Positions 1 to 10,600 of a DNA stretch of 64,000 nt are shown in pieces. The stretch covers positions 142,298-206,297 of the forward strand of contig NW_005179158.1 in assembly GCF_000350225.1 (NCBI RefSeq), in the 5' to 3' direction. Position numbers and translations under genes: made by a program. Under the pieces are notes generated by a model. That model made no database searches. It was not told where the DNA came from and was given only the letters and a program-made list of their open reading frames with translations. Source of the stretch: Chondrus crispus (Eukaryota; Rhodophyta; Florideophyceae; Gigartinales; Gigartinaceae). How positions within the stretch are numbered: the first letter of the stretch is position 1; each line of letters starts with the position of its first letter.

Positions 1-1574
1 AAGGTTGGGGGGGGGTGCGGGGGGGTTGTGCGGTGCCGGGTGCCCGGGTGGAAGTGGCGCTTGAGACGGGTTTCGGATGCAGTCGTGTTTTGGATATTTG
101 TGTGGAAGGGGATGGATGCAGGGGTGTCGCAAGATGAGAGGGAGTTCCGGGAAATCGCATTATGATAACTCTGGACGTGGTCAACTGTTTCCCTTCTTGC
201 CGCGTGTCCACGTGTTTTTATTATTACGTATTATTTTGAGCATTTCCATTGGATGAGAATCAAGGCAAAATTATAGTGGACAGGTGTACGTCTTCGGACT
301 TAGCCAAACACGATTTTCAGAATGGAATTCAATTTCTCTAGAGTGTGTCGATCGGAACGATAGACCGTGTCATAAGGGGATTTGTTAGATATAAAACATG
401 AAACAATAGCCCCTAGAAAGTCAACCATTGGTCAGTATATGTTTTTGAAATCAGAAGGCCATCACCACGGGTAAAGCATTTGCTTGTCGATTCTAGCGAA
501 AACCAACTTGTTCATGCATATAGAGGTGTACAAAAGAAAATATTGGTTTTCAGTAAGCATTCTTTAAGCTAATTTTATACCGGTAGCATAGAAACATGGG
601 CTTGAGTGCTTCTTAGTCAGTTTTAACTGAGAAAAAATTTAAAGACAGTCAATCTTCCAAAGAAAAATAGAAATCGTGGCCATCAAAGTTGAAAAGAAAT
701 AAACTTCGCATATTTTTATGTTATAATAATGCTGTGCCGGATAGATACTATTGCAACAAAGTCCAAACTTCCTTTATTCCGAAGGTCGACCCCCTCCTTT
801 TCCCCTGAGGGGAGGCCCCCAAGCCAGTCCTTATAAGGAGGTCAAGTCTGCACTTACAGTTATAATCATGAAGAAAAACTAAGGTGTGCGGCCCTACTGT
901 CGCCGAAATTCTCGCCGGGGACAGCAACCGGCCGCCGCTTCTAGCCGACTTGAATGACTACCTGCACTGCATGATTACGAGCTGGGAGCTCGTTGCAACT
1001 ATACTCTAGCTAGTACGTCAAGAAATAGTGTCCAAATTGATGTTCGAAATATGCAAGTTAATGCATGTATTTTTGCCAAAGCCGGCCTCATACTAGTGGA
1101 TGCATGTACCTATGCAGTCTTGTATGCTTTATTCAATGACTATTGTTGCGAATGCCTATGCAGTAGTAGCGGCTGTGCCAGTCCTGGTCCTGTGGTAGGA
1201 ACATGTTGCAATTTTGGTGCGGGCGGTGTACAAGTACAGCAGATTCTGTCCGTAGTGAATATGTCGTGAGACAAAACAGACTGACGAGGGATTACGCTAT
1301 CTGACCTGACCTTCAAAACCTATACCAAAGATCATGCGACAAGTTACGGAGGTAAGACCCCAGCACTAAACACCTGTAGTCCGGCCCCTCTTCACCCGTG
1401 ATTGAGCTCTGGGAACAGTTTCATTGGCTTCATGCCACCCGTCACGGCCTCATTCTGTCTTGGCCAGGGCGCCTCACTCTTGCCTAAGTGGTCCATAAGC
1501 CTACCCTCTTCCGCCTCACCAGACCGGAAAAACAAAGTACCTCATTCCACATGCACACAAGGCATGTCGCCGTT
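1..1574. other. Intergenic, no gene recognised
   Basis: The first ~50 bases are G-rich. The rest is of mixed composition. I see only short chance reading frames, for example 72 codons at 1051-1269 with no recognisable motif. No RNA gene or repeat was recognised. Confidence 0.5.
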
Positions 1575-1610
1575 CCAATACCGTATCCAATACCGTATCC
1601 AATACCGAAT
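1575..1610. repeat. Three tandem 12-bp units
   Basis: The unit CCAATACCGTAT occurs three times head to tail, the last with one change. It lies about 280 bp upstream of the first Kunitz gene, so it is part of the upstream region or just neutral satellite. Confidence 0.8.
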
Positions 1611-1661
1611 TCCAGGCCAATACATATCCGTCATGGATTTTTGCATCGAATGGAAATCTCG

Positions 1662-1808
1662 AAGAGGCACCACATCCCAAACTGCTTTCCCGTCCCTGCC
1701 TCAGTGAGTATACTGTAGGCTCACCGCCGGAGTTTTTAAGAGGCACCACATCCCTAACTGATTTCCCGTGCCTGCCTCATTGAATAGGCCCTCCGCCGGA
1801 GTATTAAA
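1662..1808. repeat. Two tandem ~75-bp units upstream of the Kunitz gene
   Basis: Both units start AAGAGGCACCACATCCC and end with a CCGCCGGAGT-type sequence followed by T/A-rich bases (first 1662-1737, second 1738-1808). They differ at several positions and by a short deletion. The end of the second unit is about 80 bp from the chosen start codon at 1890, so the duplication covers the likely core promoter. Confidence 0.75.
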
Positions 1809-1889
1809 GAGGCTTCCGGCACGCCATGGCTGCGCGGGGGAGCCGCACTACTCTTCACAGTGTTCGAAGTCTGCATTCCAACAGAAACC

Positions 1890-2540
1890 ATGTTCTCAAC
1901 AAACTTCATTTTCAGCGCTCTTGCTGTGGCATGCTTAGCATCTCTGACGTCAACTGGAGTGTCCATGGAGCCGACTTCTGAAATGGCTCCAGTGCCGACC
2001 CCAGTTTCAGCAACCTTGGACCCTTGTTTCTTGGTGCCAGACTCAGGGCCATGCTACGGTGCTTTTCCGAGATACTTCTATAACCAGGATACAAAGGTAA
2101 GAAGAAAGCGTCTCTGTTCCAGAGCGTGCCGCACCATTCCATATCGTTTGAACAGATGACTGACTTTGTTTATCACACACGAGACTCCAAACTAATAGAA
2201 ATGCGCTCAATTCATATGGGGCGGTTGTCATGGTGTCGTGCCGTTTAAAACGCTTGATCATTGTAAGCGTGCTGCCTGTAATCCATGTGACCAAAAGCCG
2301 GAGGTAGGCCCGTGCAGGGCCCTGATTCCAAAATATTTCTTCGACAAGCGGACAAGGGTAAGCACACTGCTAGACTGACAGAAATATCATGAATACTTTG
2401 GCTGTACCACTGACCATATTCCCACTCTTGTTCATTGTGCTTATCAGATGTGTGAGAGATTCTTCTGGGGAGGCTGCCGTGGCAACGTTCCTTTTGATAC
2501 TCGGAATGATTGTCGAAGAGCTAGATGTCGCAAGCATTGA
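1890..2540 (+). CDS. Secreted double-Kunitz protease inhibitor (3 exons)
   Basis: Exons are 1890-2096, 2199-2357 and 2448-2540, all joined in phase 0 at GTAAG donors and AG acceptors, giving 152 residues. The start chosen is the ATG at 1890, because it directly precedes a hydrophobic signal peptide (FIFSALAVACLASL). An S/T/P-rich linker follows, then two Kunitz/BPTI domains. Each domain has six cysteines spaced C-x8-C-x15-C-x7-C-x11-C-x4-C. The FxWGGC motif corresponds to F-x-Y-G-G-C of BPTI. The reactive-site P1 residue after the second cysteine is Tyr in domain 1 (chymotrypsin-like preference) and Arg in domain 2 (trypsin-like preference). Each intron falls just before the third cysteine. 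The protein is probably exported and inhibits serine proteases of grazers, microbes or the host itself; that role is inferred from the family. A similar gene lies convergently downstream at 3365-4012. Confidence 0.88.
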
Positions 2541-3364
2541 GTACTGCATCCCTAATACTACAAAGGATGAGAGGACACATCCCACACTAGAAACTGCATT
2601 TCAGAGTAGGAGGAACTGAGGTTAGAAAGTCAAAACAGAGTTAAGGCAAGAAAAGAGACTTTTACGCGTTTACGGTAAAGAAAGAGATCCATGTAGACAA
2701 CGAATCCTTTGGCGTAATCGCTTCTTTTTCAGAGGCTAGCAAATCTCTTGGGGGACTGCTGAAGATGTGAACTGAACATATCCCTCCCCTCTCAATTGCG
2801 AAATGTGAGGAAGACATTGCAGTGTCTGTATGCATTTTAATTTGCTTTGAAACTAAGTTCTCACGTTGCCGACCAATATCTAGAATGGATGGGGATGGGT
2901 GCAATGGCATTAATGACGCGGGTGAAATGCCCCGATGCACGCGCCATACTAATTTTTAGATTCCCGTACAAGCATTCTGTCACTGAGATGATGATTTTTT
3001 TAACGTCCCCCGCACTATGAGCTTTAGAAGAAACGTCTACCGTCGAACTGTTTGTACATCTTGCATAGTGGAATTTGAAGTATCTGCATCGCTGCTGAGA
3101 TGAGGTACTTTTCAAGAAGGGCGGGATCCCTAGAATAGTCCTAATGAGAGGCAACGTTGTATTCATTTGGAACAGGCAAGTGTGCTGCGTTCTACTCTTT
3201 CTAAATTATAATAGCACTATTATATAATAGCACTATTATTTCCTCGAAAGCGTTTGCTGAAACCATGTGGTGCGGTGAGGATAGCTGGAAATGAAAGATC
3301 CTGTCGATGAATAAAGAGTCTGCATGGTTCTTCGCTGTTGCACACAGATCCTACCATATTTTTC
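2541..3364. other. Convergent intergenic region between the Kunitz genes
   Basis: This holds the 3' ends of both Kunitz genes. Short frames are present on both strands, but none has a recognisable domain. A small AT-rich direct repeat (ATAATAGCACTATTAT type) lies near 3206-3240. Confidence 0.5.
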
Positions 3365-4012
3365 CTAGTGCGCTGAGCATTTGGCGTCCAAGCAGTCTGC
3401 CAGAGTCACAAAAGGGACGTTTCCCAAGCAGCCGCCCCACACAAAAGTATCGCATGCCTTTCAAAGATAATATATGAAATGAGAAGACAGGTCAGAGAAG
3501 CATATCGAGACCCCGCAAAGCGTATGACGTTCGGTTCAATGTGCTTGCTTACCCCTATCTCCTTGTTGAAAAAGTGACGAATGAAGCGGGCTTTGCACGG
3601 CCCCGGATCGGGGCTTTGGTCACAAGGATTGCAAGTGCTCTCTTCGCATTCTTCGAGACTATGAAACGGAACCACTCCATCGCATCCACCCCACATGAAC
3701 TGCTCACAAGTCTGGTTAAATTCACATCCGACAGATCACACGTCCCGAAGAAAGGAAGCGTTAGTTCATCAAATGCCTCTTCAGCACGAAGAGTGGGGAA
3801 GGACAAGTTCCCTTGCTGAAACTTACCTGCCGCTCGGAATCATAAAAGTACTTGGGAATGAGGGCTTCACAAGGCCCAGGGTCAGGGGACAGTGTGCATG
3901 GATCTTTCACAGGGGGCCATGACGGTTTCTTCTCCCTGACCACTTGCGGGAGTGCACTCGCGATCGAAGTAAGAAGCACAGTGGCAAGCACAATTGCAGA
4001 AAGTAGAGTCAT
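3365..4012 (-). CDS. Secreted double-Kunitz protease inhibitor, second copy (3 exons)
   Basis: Exons on the minus strand are 4012-3827, 3711-3553 and 3457-3365, with phase-0 GT-AG introns of 115 and 95 bp, giving 145 residues. The middle exon is 159 nt and the last 93 nt, the same as in the gene at 1890-2540, so the two are inverted duplicates. The ATG at 4012 opens a clear signal peptide (MTLLSAIVLATVLLTSIASA); an in-frame ATG 14 codons upstream is less likely. Both Kunitz domains have the same x8-x15-x7-x11-x4 cysteine spacing. P1 is Glu in domain 1, which is unusual and suggests an acidic-specific or non-inhibitory domain. P1 is Lys in domain 2 (GPCKAR, as in BPTI), which is trypsin-like. 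The gene is convergent with its paralogue. Confidence 0.88.
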
Positions 4013-7000
4013 TTCAATCAAGAGTTGTTCTGCCGGTATATCGAGCCAAGTCACTTCTACGTAGATACTAAAACTGAAGACGAAAAGATGGTAAAGCCGC
4101 TCGTTTTGAAGGTGCGCTCAAGCAAGCAGAGCGATGTTTTACCTTATTTAAGCTTTTCACGACTTCGGCAGTCAACCAGAAGTCAGGGCAAAACGTGGTA
4201 TGCTTCTCTTTTGAATTGATACATTGGTTGTCGTTCAAAGAAGCCGAGGGCTCCATCATTGGTCAGCCCTGGCATTTGCCAACTTGGCATCCCTACTCAT
4301 TTGACCTTCACCCTTTGTTGAGCAACATCTTCGGTGCCATGAATGGGCAACATGGACCGTAGTCTTGTGAATTTCTTCTGGAGAGTAATTTATTTGGTGG
4401 ATACAGGAAGCCTATTATTTGACACGGCGTCCACAGCGTTTGCGAAAAGCAATTATCTTCCGCCTTTGGTGATACGGATTGGGACATACACATTGGGCCA
4501 TCGAAGTCGCCCTTTACATGCAGGCATTGACATTATTCTACTGTAGTGTCCAGGTGCTGTCGGGCAATAAAATTAAGACCTCTCTGGATGCCGCTTTCAT
4601 CACTGCGCGATTACAGTATTGCACATCCTACAGTACGTCAAGTATGAGGTGTGGCAGGGAGGAGAATACTGTACCAGGCGCCTAAGATACGGTAATATCG
4701 TATAGAATCGCCAGGTTGCGGGAAGAGACGTTACAAGTAGTACGCGAGATGAAAAACATTGCTACTTTCTAGATCACATCCTCCATATCTTCGGACATGA
4801 ATTGACGACGTGTGCGCCAGAGACGAAAAATCATGGACATTTAAAGCGCAACATTTCATCGTGCTCTCAATGGAGGTTCTAATTATGCGGCCTCGGAAAG
4901 AATTTCAGTTTTCAGTTTGAGACTTTCGTCATATTCCCCTTTCCAACTTTGTGGCTGCTTTCCAGGCGGCTGCAGTTGTGTACAAATAGTGCGAAACCTT
5001 GTCATAGACAGCTGGAGAAGAATCTTGCGTCCCGGAAGAGCTGGCAGGAACTAACTATCGAAAAGCAAACGCGCATTATCTATCTGGCCACCACGGTACA
5101 AACGATGGAATCGGAACACCCCAGCTTTGGCTTGCAGAAAAATCAACTTTGTCACAATCTCTAGGATATAAGGGGTTGGCATTGAGATAGACAGGCCCTC
5201 TGCGAGTAGGCGGGAAAGACTTGTATGAAGAAAACTTTCAAAACTTGCAGTAAGGAGCGAACAGCACTCGAGAATGGCCAACTGAAGGTCTATCAAGTAT
5301 GCACGCTCTTGTTATTTCTCACCAGCTGAGGCGGCAGTGTCTGCTGAAAGGGAACGCTTCGCTTGGGATAAAAAGCTTTGTGCCGGGAGAGCCCAGAAGA
5401 GGCAAGTCAATGGGCACACGAACGTTCCCCTCTGCCCACGAGTCTGTAGCTCGAAGTCAGCAAAGTCTTTATTCCTAGAGTGGGGTTCTGTAGCGTGGGT
5501 AGCACCCAACTTAAACAGTCAGAACTAGATCGCATTTCGAGTGGGCTGCTGTAGCCACTCGACTAACTTAAACCAATCTGTTCGCGATCAGATGGGTTTA
5601 GGAGCACGTGGGAAGATGAAGCGCCTCCATTCTCGCCGCACCCAGGGAGGGACAGACGCTCTTCCTTGCTCCAGCTTGCCTCATGTCACTGCAGGCTTGA
5701 GGCGGCCCGCGTACACGTAGTGGCGACCTACGTGTACAGGGAGGTAGAGCTCTACATCACGCGCGATGGCGGTGGTGGGCTCATTTCCAGATAGGCAGAG
5801 ATAGCGTTTTTTAGTTTCTGTCATCGTGCTATTGATATACCTTCTACAGGTCCTGCCGCGTTCTACTTTCCTTCCTTCTGAAGGGCATTGACGGGCGCAA
5901 GTGTATTTGTCATGAATTGTAAGGCTTTGATAAGGGGCGTGCTTGGCAGGCTTATTCGAATCATTTTAGTATTGATTGTTGGCAACAGAATTGGTTCGAG
6001 ATCCTTCGTGCGGCTTTTAGGGGCCAAGAAAAATGCGAACTCTTTCCAGCTCTGTAAAAGATGTTTAGAATAGAATAACGAACAGTTACGTCGCAGGAAG
6101 AAAAACTGGGTCCTTCGTGTGACTGAAAGCGGTAAAACAGAAGGGAAGGATTTTTGATCTGTCAGGGACGTTTTAACAATTAGCCGATTCGTCCGAGAAG
6201 GATTAGGACATTCATCTGAGACAAGTTTAGCGTCGGAAGCGTGACTCTAAAAAATCTGCGCGAGTCCGACTTCAGTAATACTATTGTATGGAGCCACATT
6301 TTGTAGTGGGATACATTCCCATGCGCCTAATAAGTCCATCTGCATGCCTTTGTGAGTGGCTGTTGGTCATCAGTTTGGCAAAAAAAGGAGCGTTGTGAAG
6401 CTTGGTCAGTCTCTGCCTCGTCGGCTGACACCAACTGCTGCTTTGTCGGATTCGTAGGTCCGCCATGGAGGAACGCTGCATCGCATGTGGCGTACAAGTG
6501 TGCTTCTCCGCTATGTAGAGTGAAAAGAACCCGTCCTTAGGCGTCCTGATTACGTTTGTCTATAGTTTTTTACAAAGGCACAACGAGAGAATATGTGACG
6601 CATTTGAAATCTGGAAGCAATTTTGGATAGGTCTTCAAAACCAAAAGAGTGGTCGCAAAGTTGGTGATTCCTCTGGACGAGCTTTTTGAGTTTCAGGAAG
6701 ACTGGGAGAAAAGAGAAAAAAAGCAGTGTCTTCCATACTCCCGAAGCAAGCATGTAGGGATCTGGATGAAGGATGAAGCGCCTCGACGGAAGGCCGTGAA
6801 TGCAGCAGCAGCGTCCCGTCCCGCCCCAAAGATACAAGTTGTGCCGAAAATCATGATGATAAAGTGGTTTAGACCTAGGCAACCACCACATTGAACGAGT
6901 AATGTAAATAGGGAAGACGGGCAAGGTTGCGGGGGCCTCTTGCAGAACCGCATGAGAACACGTGTGAGGTACGTTTAGGTCGGACGCGTGTCGGAAGGCA

Positions 7001-7586
7001 TTAAATCTGGTCAGAATGTGTGAATCGGTACGCGGAGCGAGATTGAATCACAATTGAATCACAAATTGGACACGTCCACGGCCCTGCACTCTTGAGAGAC
7101 TTATAAAAAATTATTGGAAAAGCTTTCCTCTCATTCAACCAATCCATTCATGCCAAATGTCAGGGTGCTCCGGTGCTGGCATCGCCAACTCTTCGTTCGG
7201 AGTGACCCTCACTCTTGAGAGACACTCTCGACCATCACACGCTCGCCCGGCTCTGAATGCGGCCCGCAGGACTCGAGGCACGTTCCAGCGCATGCAGGCT
7301 CAGTACTTGTGCGTTCTTAATTGGCTACAGAATGTACACGCTCACCTCCAGCAGAACCTCGCGCTCGTCTTACAGTATTCTTACAGCCTAATTCAAAATC
7401 TTACAGTAATGTTTTCAGCGTTTTCGTATTTCGTTTCTCGAAATTCGACACTAAAAAAACCCCCAACCTCTGCTCTGTTTACGCTGTCTCCACCTGTGCT
7501 GCCCCACCGCGCCCATCACATTCTGCCCTAAACCTTTGCTTTTCTTTCCACGCTTTTCCTCAGCCACTCCTCTCATCACCCCCTCC
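4013..7586. other. Long region without a supported gene
   Basis: Only short frames of 60-125 codons occur, overlapping on both strands without recognisable domains, signal peptides or splice-compatible neighbours. The frame 6649-6894 (+, 81 codons, charged) is the least random-looking but matches nothing I know. The last few hundred bases are pyrimidine-rich and probably hold the promoter and leader of the HECT ligase gene. Confidence 0.45.
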
Positions 7587-7630
7587 CAAATCCCCTCCCT
7601 CCCTCCCTCCCTCCCTCCCCCCCCCCCACC
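7587..7630. repeat. CCCT/poly-C tract just upstream of the HECT ligase start
   Basis: A run of (CCCT)n passing into a pure C tract ends about 14 bp before the ATG at 7644. It is probably transcribed as 5' leader. Similar pyrimidine/G tracts recur in this host, for example around the gap at 17131. Confidence 0.75.
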
Positions 7631-7643
7631 TCACTATTCGCGT

Positions 7644-10600
7644 ATGGACGAGTCTCCAACCTCGTCAGACTCGTCGTCCATGGACGACGCCTCTATGTCT
7701 TCCTCGGACCCCTCGCACGCCGGCTTCCGCTTCGATCTCAGCGAACCGGACGATGACGGCGACTCCACTGGTTCGCACGGCGACTTTGACGACATGCCTG
7801 ACGACGACGATGATGAAGAAGATGATGATGACGACGACGACGACGACATGGAAGACGAAGATGACGACGACGACGACGTCTTAAACTCCCACATCCGTCC
7901 ACATGTCCTCAACGTCATCGCCTCGGCGTTTTCCGCCTCGGGCTATCGGGCTGCACTGCACTCTGACGCGCCCCCCCCATTTCCAAACCAGCTCACGCCG
8001 CTATCCCTTTCTGACTTCTCTCACATGCCCGTCCCGGACGCCCCATTTCTCCTCCCGTCGCGCCGAGTTGGCATGCGTTCCGGCGACCTATCCAACTTGT
8101 CGAGTCACTTTTTCCTCGACTCTTTCGATTCCTTGCCCACCCGCAACTTTACCCAGCTCCTCTCCGCGATAGGCGGCTCCATCCGTCTGCGCCTGGACAC
8201 CGTTGCCCCCTGGCAAGTCGAGCGCACGGACCCCTCCCTGCTCTTCACTTACGCCTCCCGCCTCTCCTCCGGCATGCCCATGTGCGATTCCCGCGTCTTC
8301 GCCGCCGACCTGTCGCTCAGAGGTACCGCCTCGGCTATCCATCCCATGCTGCTGCGTCCCCCGACACCCCCGGCGGGCCAGCACGTCGTCGACGCTACCC
8401 GCTCTTTGTTTTCCACCCTCACACGTGCCACTTCCGCGGAGCGTTCCCCGTTAAGACCTCTATCCCACTCGACGCGCCAGCCACAAGTCCGAGTTTCTCA
8501 GGCAATGACCGACGTTTCTGGCTACATCACGGCTGCGGCTGCCGCCTCGGACGACCAAGACGCGTCGGAACGACCCCCCCCGCCTATCGCTGTTTCCACA
8601 CCCCAACTCCAAATTGCACGCGCGGAACCCACACCTATAGAAGTGTCAGCAGATACCTCAATGGCATCTGGGTCATCCGCTCCATCGCGAGGCGGTGCCG
8701 GCCCATCCTCTTCCGTAGCTACGGAGGACTCGGTAGAGGCTGCCGAGCCCTCTTCTGTCGCGGCCTCGCCCGCAGATTCCGGCCTTGTCGCACCTCGCCG
8801 CGACACGGAAACTGCCCCGACGACGTCCGGTGCGAGAGCGCATGGCACGGGCTCGTTATCTAGTTCTCGCGATCAAGTTGACTACCTTGCTGAGTGCGAT
8901 TTGGTGCGTTCTGTCGAGCCGATGCAGATGCCGGGTCCCTTGGACTTCTTCTCGGGCCATGTGCCGCGCGGCGGGAGACATTCGTATGATCGGCTCGCAC
9001 ATTCGCGCGACCGAGATCGAGACAAGATTCCGAGCGGCGTGCTAAAGAGGTGGGTTTACGACCCGCCGTCATTCGGCGGCGACAATTTACCGGCCATGTT
9101 CGGCAACGATCTTGCTCACAGAAGTGGAAGGGGACACGGACGCTCACCGAATCCAAACATCCCTCTACTCGCTCCCGAGTCGCATGAGGCTGTCAACACG
9201 CTGAGCACCAGGATTATGGGCCGGCTAGAAACTCTGCTTACGGAGATGACGAAGATTGATGAGGATGTCGCAGAGCGTGAGCGACGTGAAGAGGTAAAAA
9301 AGGAGACCGAGAAGGAGAAAGCGGAGGCAGAGAAAAAGAAGGCTGAGGAGGAAGAAGAGGCAAGAGAAGAAGAGACTTCACGAAGAGCAGCAGAACCATC
9401 CAGCGAAGTTGCGCAGGCTCCCGCAAATGAAGAGGTTGCGATAGATTCCAATGATGTCTCTGCGGTTGCAGCTCACCGTGCCGCTGCGGCAGGAATTTCT
9501 TTGGACGCCCCAGCAAATCGGAATCCGGAGGTGGTGGAAGCGGCCATCGCCAGTACTGGAATTGACCCCGCCTACCTTGCCGCGCTTCCTGATGAGATGA
9601 GGGCAGATATCTTCAGTCGGGAGTACGAGCGGATTTACTCTACCGCGAGGGAGGAGGCGGGCACCTCATCCTCTCCAGCTTCTACTACAACCGTGCCTCA
9701 GGTGTTCTTGATCGCGCTGCCACCGGCTTTGAGGGCTGAAGTCCTAGAGCTGGAAGTCCAGTTCCAGCAACGACAGCAGAATGCATCTGGGAGCAACGGG
9801 ACTGGACCAGGGGCGAACGGAAATAGGGAAGGGTCTGGACCGGCTGGTGCAGCTGAAATGGATAATGCTACCTTCCTTGCGACTTTAGCGCCAGAGCTTC
9901 GGGCTGATATCCTTCGGACGTCGGCTGACGCAGATATTCAGTCGCTCCCTCCCAGCGCGGCAGCAGAGGCTCGAGAGCTGCGGGCGAGAGACTCCAACGC
10001 ACGTATGCTTTGGCCAGAATCTGGCATCCTCGGGTTTGAAGGCCGACGCTTTACCAACGGACTGCGCGGTCATGGCCAGGGTCGGCACGGAAGCCGCTCA
10101 ACACCAAAACAACCACCAGCGTATCGCTGGAAGAAGGTTGAATATGGTTGGTTGCGAGAGAGTCCAAAGGCAGCGGACGAACCGACGTGTCCCCTTAAGG
10201 CAGATGGACTCTCTGCTTTGATTCAGATGCATCTGTTGCGACGCGGACATTATGGCAAGACATCCCTGTATCATGTTTTTTCTCAGGCCTCAAAAAATAC
10301 GGAAGCCCGAGAACTTATCTTGAAGCAGCTTGTCGAACTTCTCACCAGCAGCCTTTTTCAAGATGCCCGACAACGAGAAATTCATGCCGACAAGCATATG
10401 GGGGAGGATTTCTCCCGACAACATGGGACGACAGCGAGACGCGCTTTGGAAATGCTAACATTGCTTTGCAAAAACGACCGCGTCGTTGCGGAAAATCTCC
10501 TAGGACTGCCGAAATCTAACCAAGAACTTGGGCTCATCCCGAAGAAAATCACAGAGAGCACTACAATGAGCTACCACAACGGCAATACCAGCCTTGCAAC

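Noticed and set aside
1860-1889. Upstream in-frame GTG start for the first Kunitz gene
   Set aside because: Not an ATG, and the ATG at 1890 places the signal peptide at the very N-terminus.
7157-7884. Plus-strand frames overlapping the HECT ligase start
   Set aside because: They consist of translated pyrimidine tract and a shadow of the acidic-tract codons.
7634-7918. Poly-Ser minus-strand frame
   Set aside because: Antisense of the Asp-rich tract of the HECT protein.
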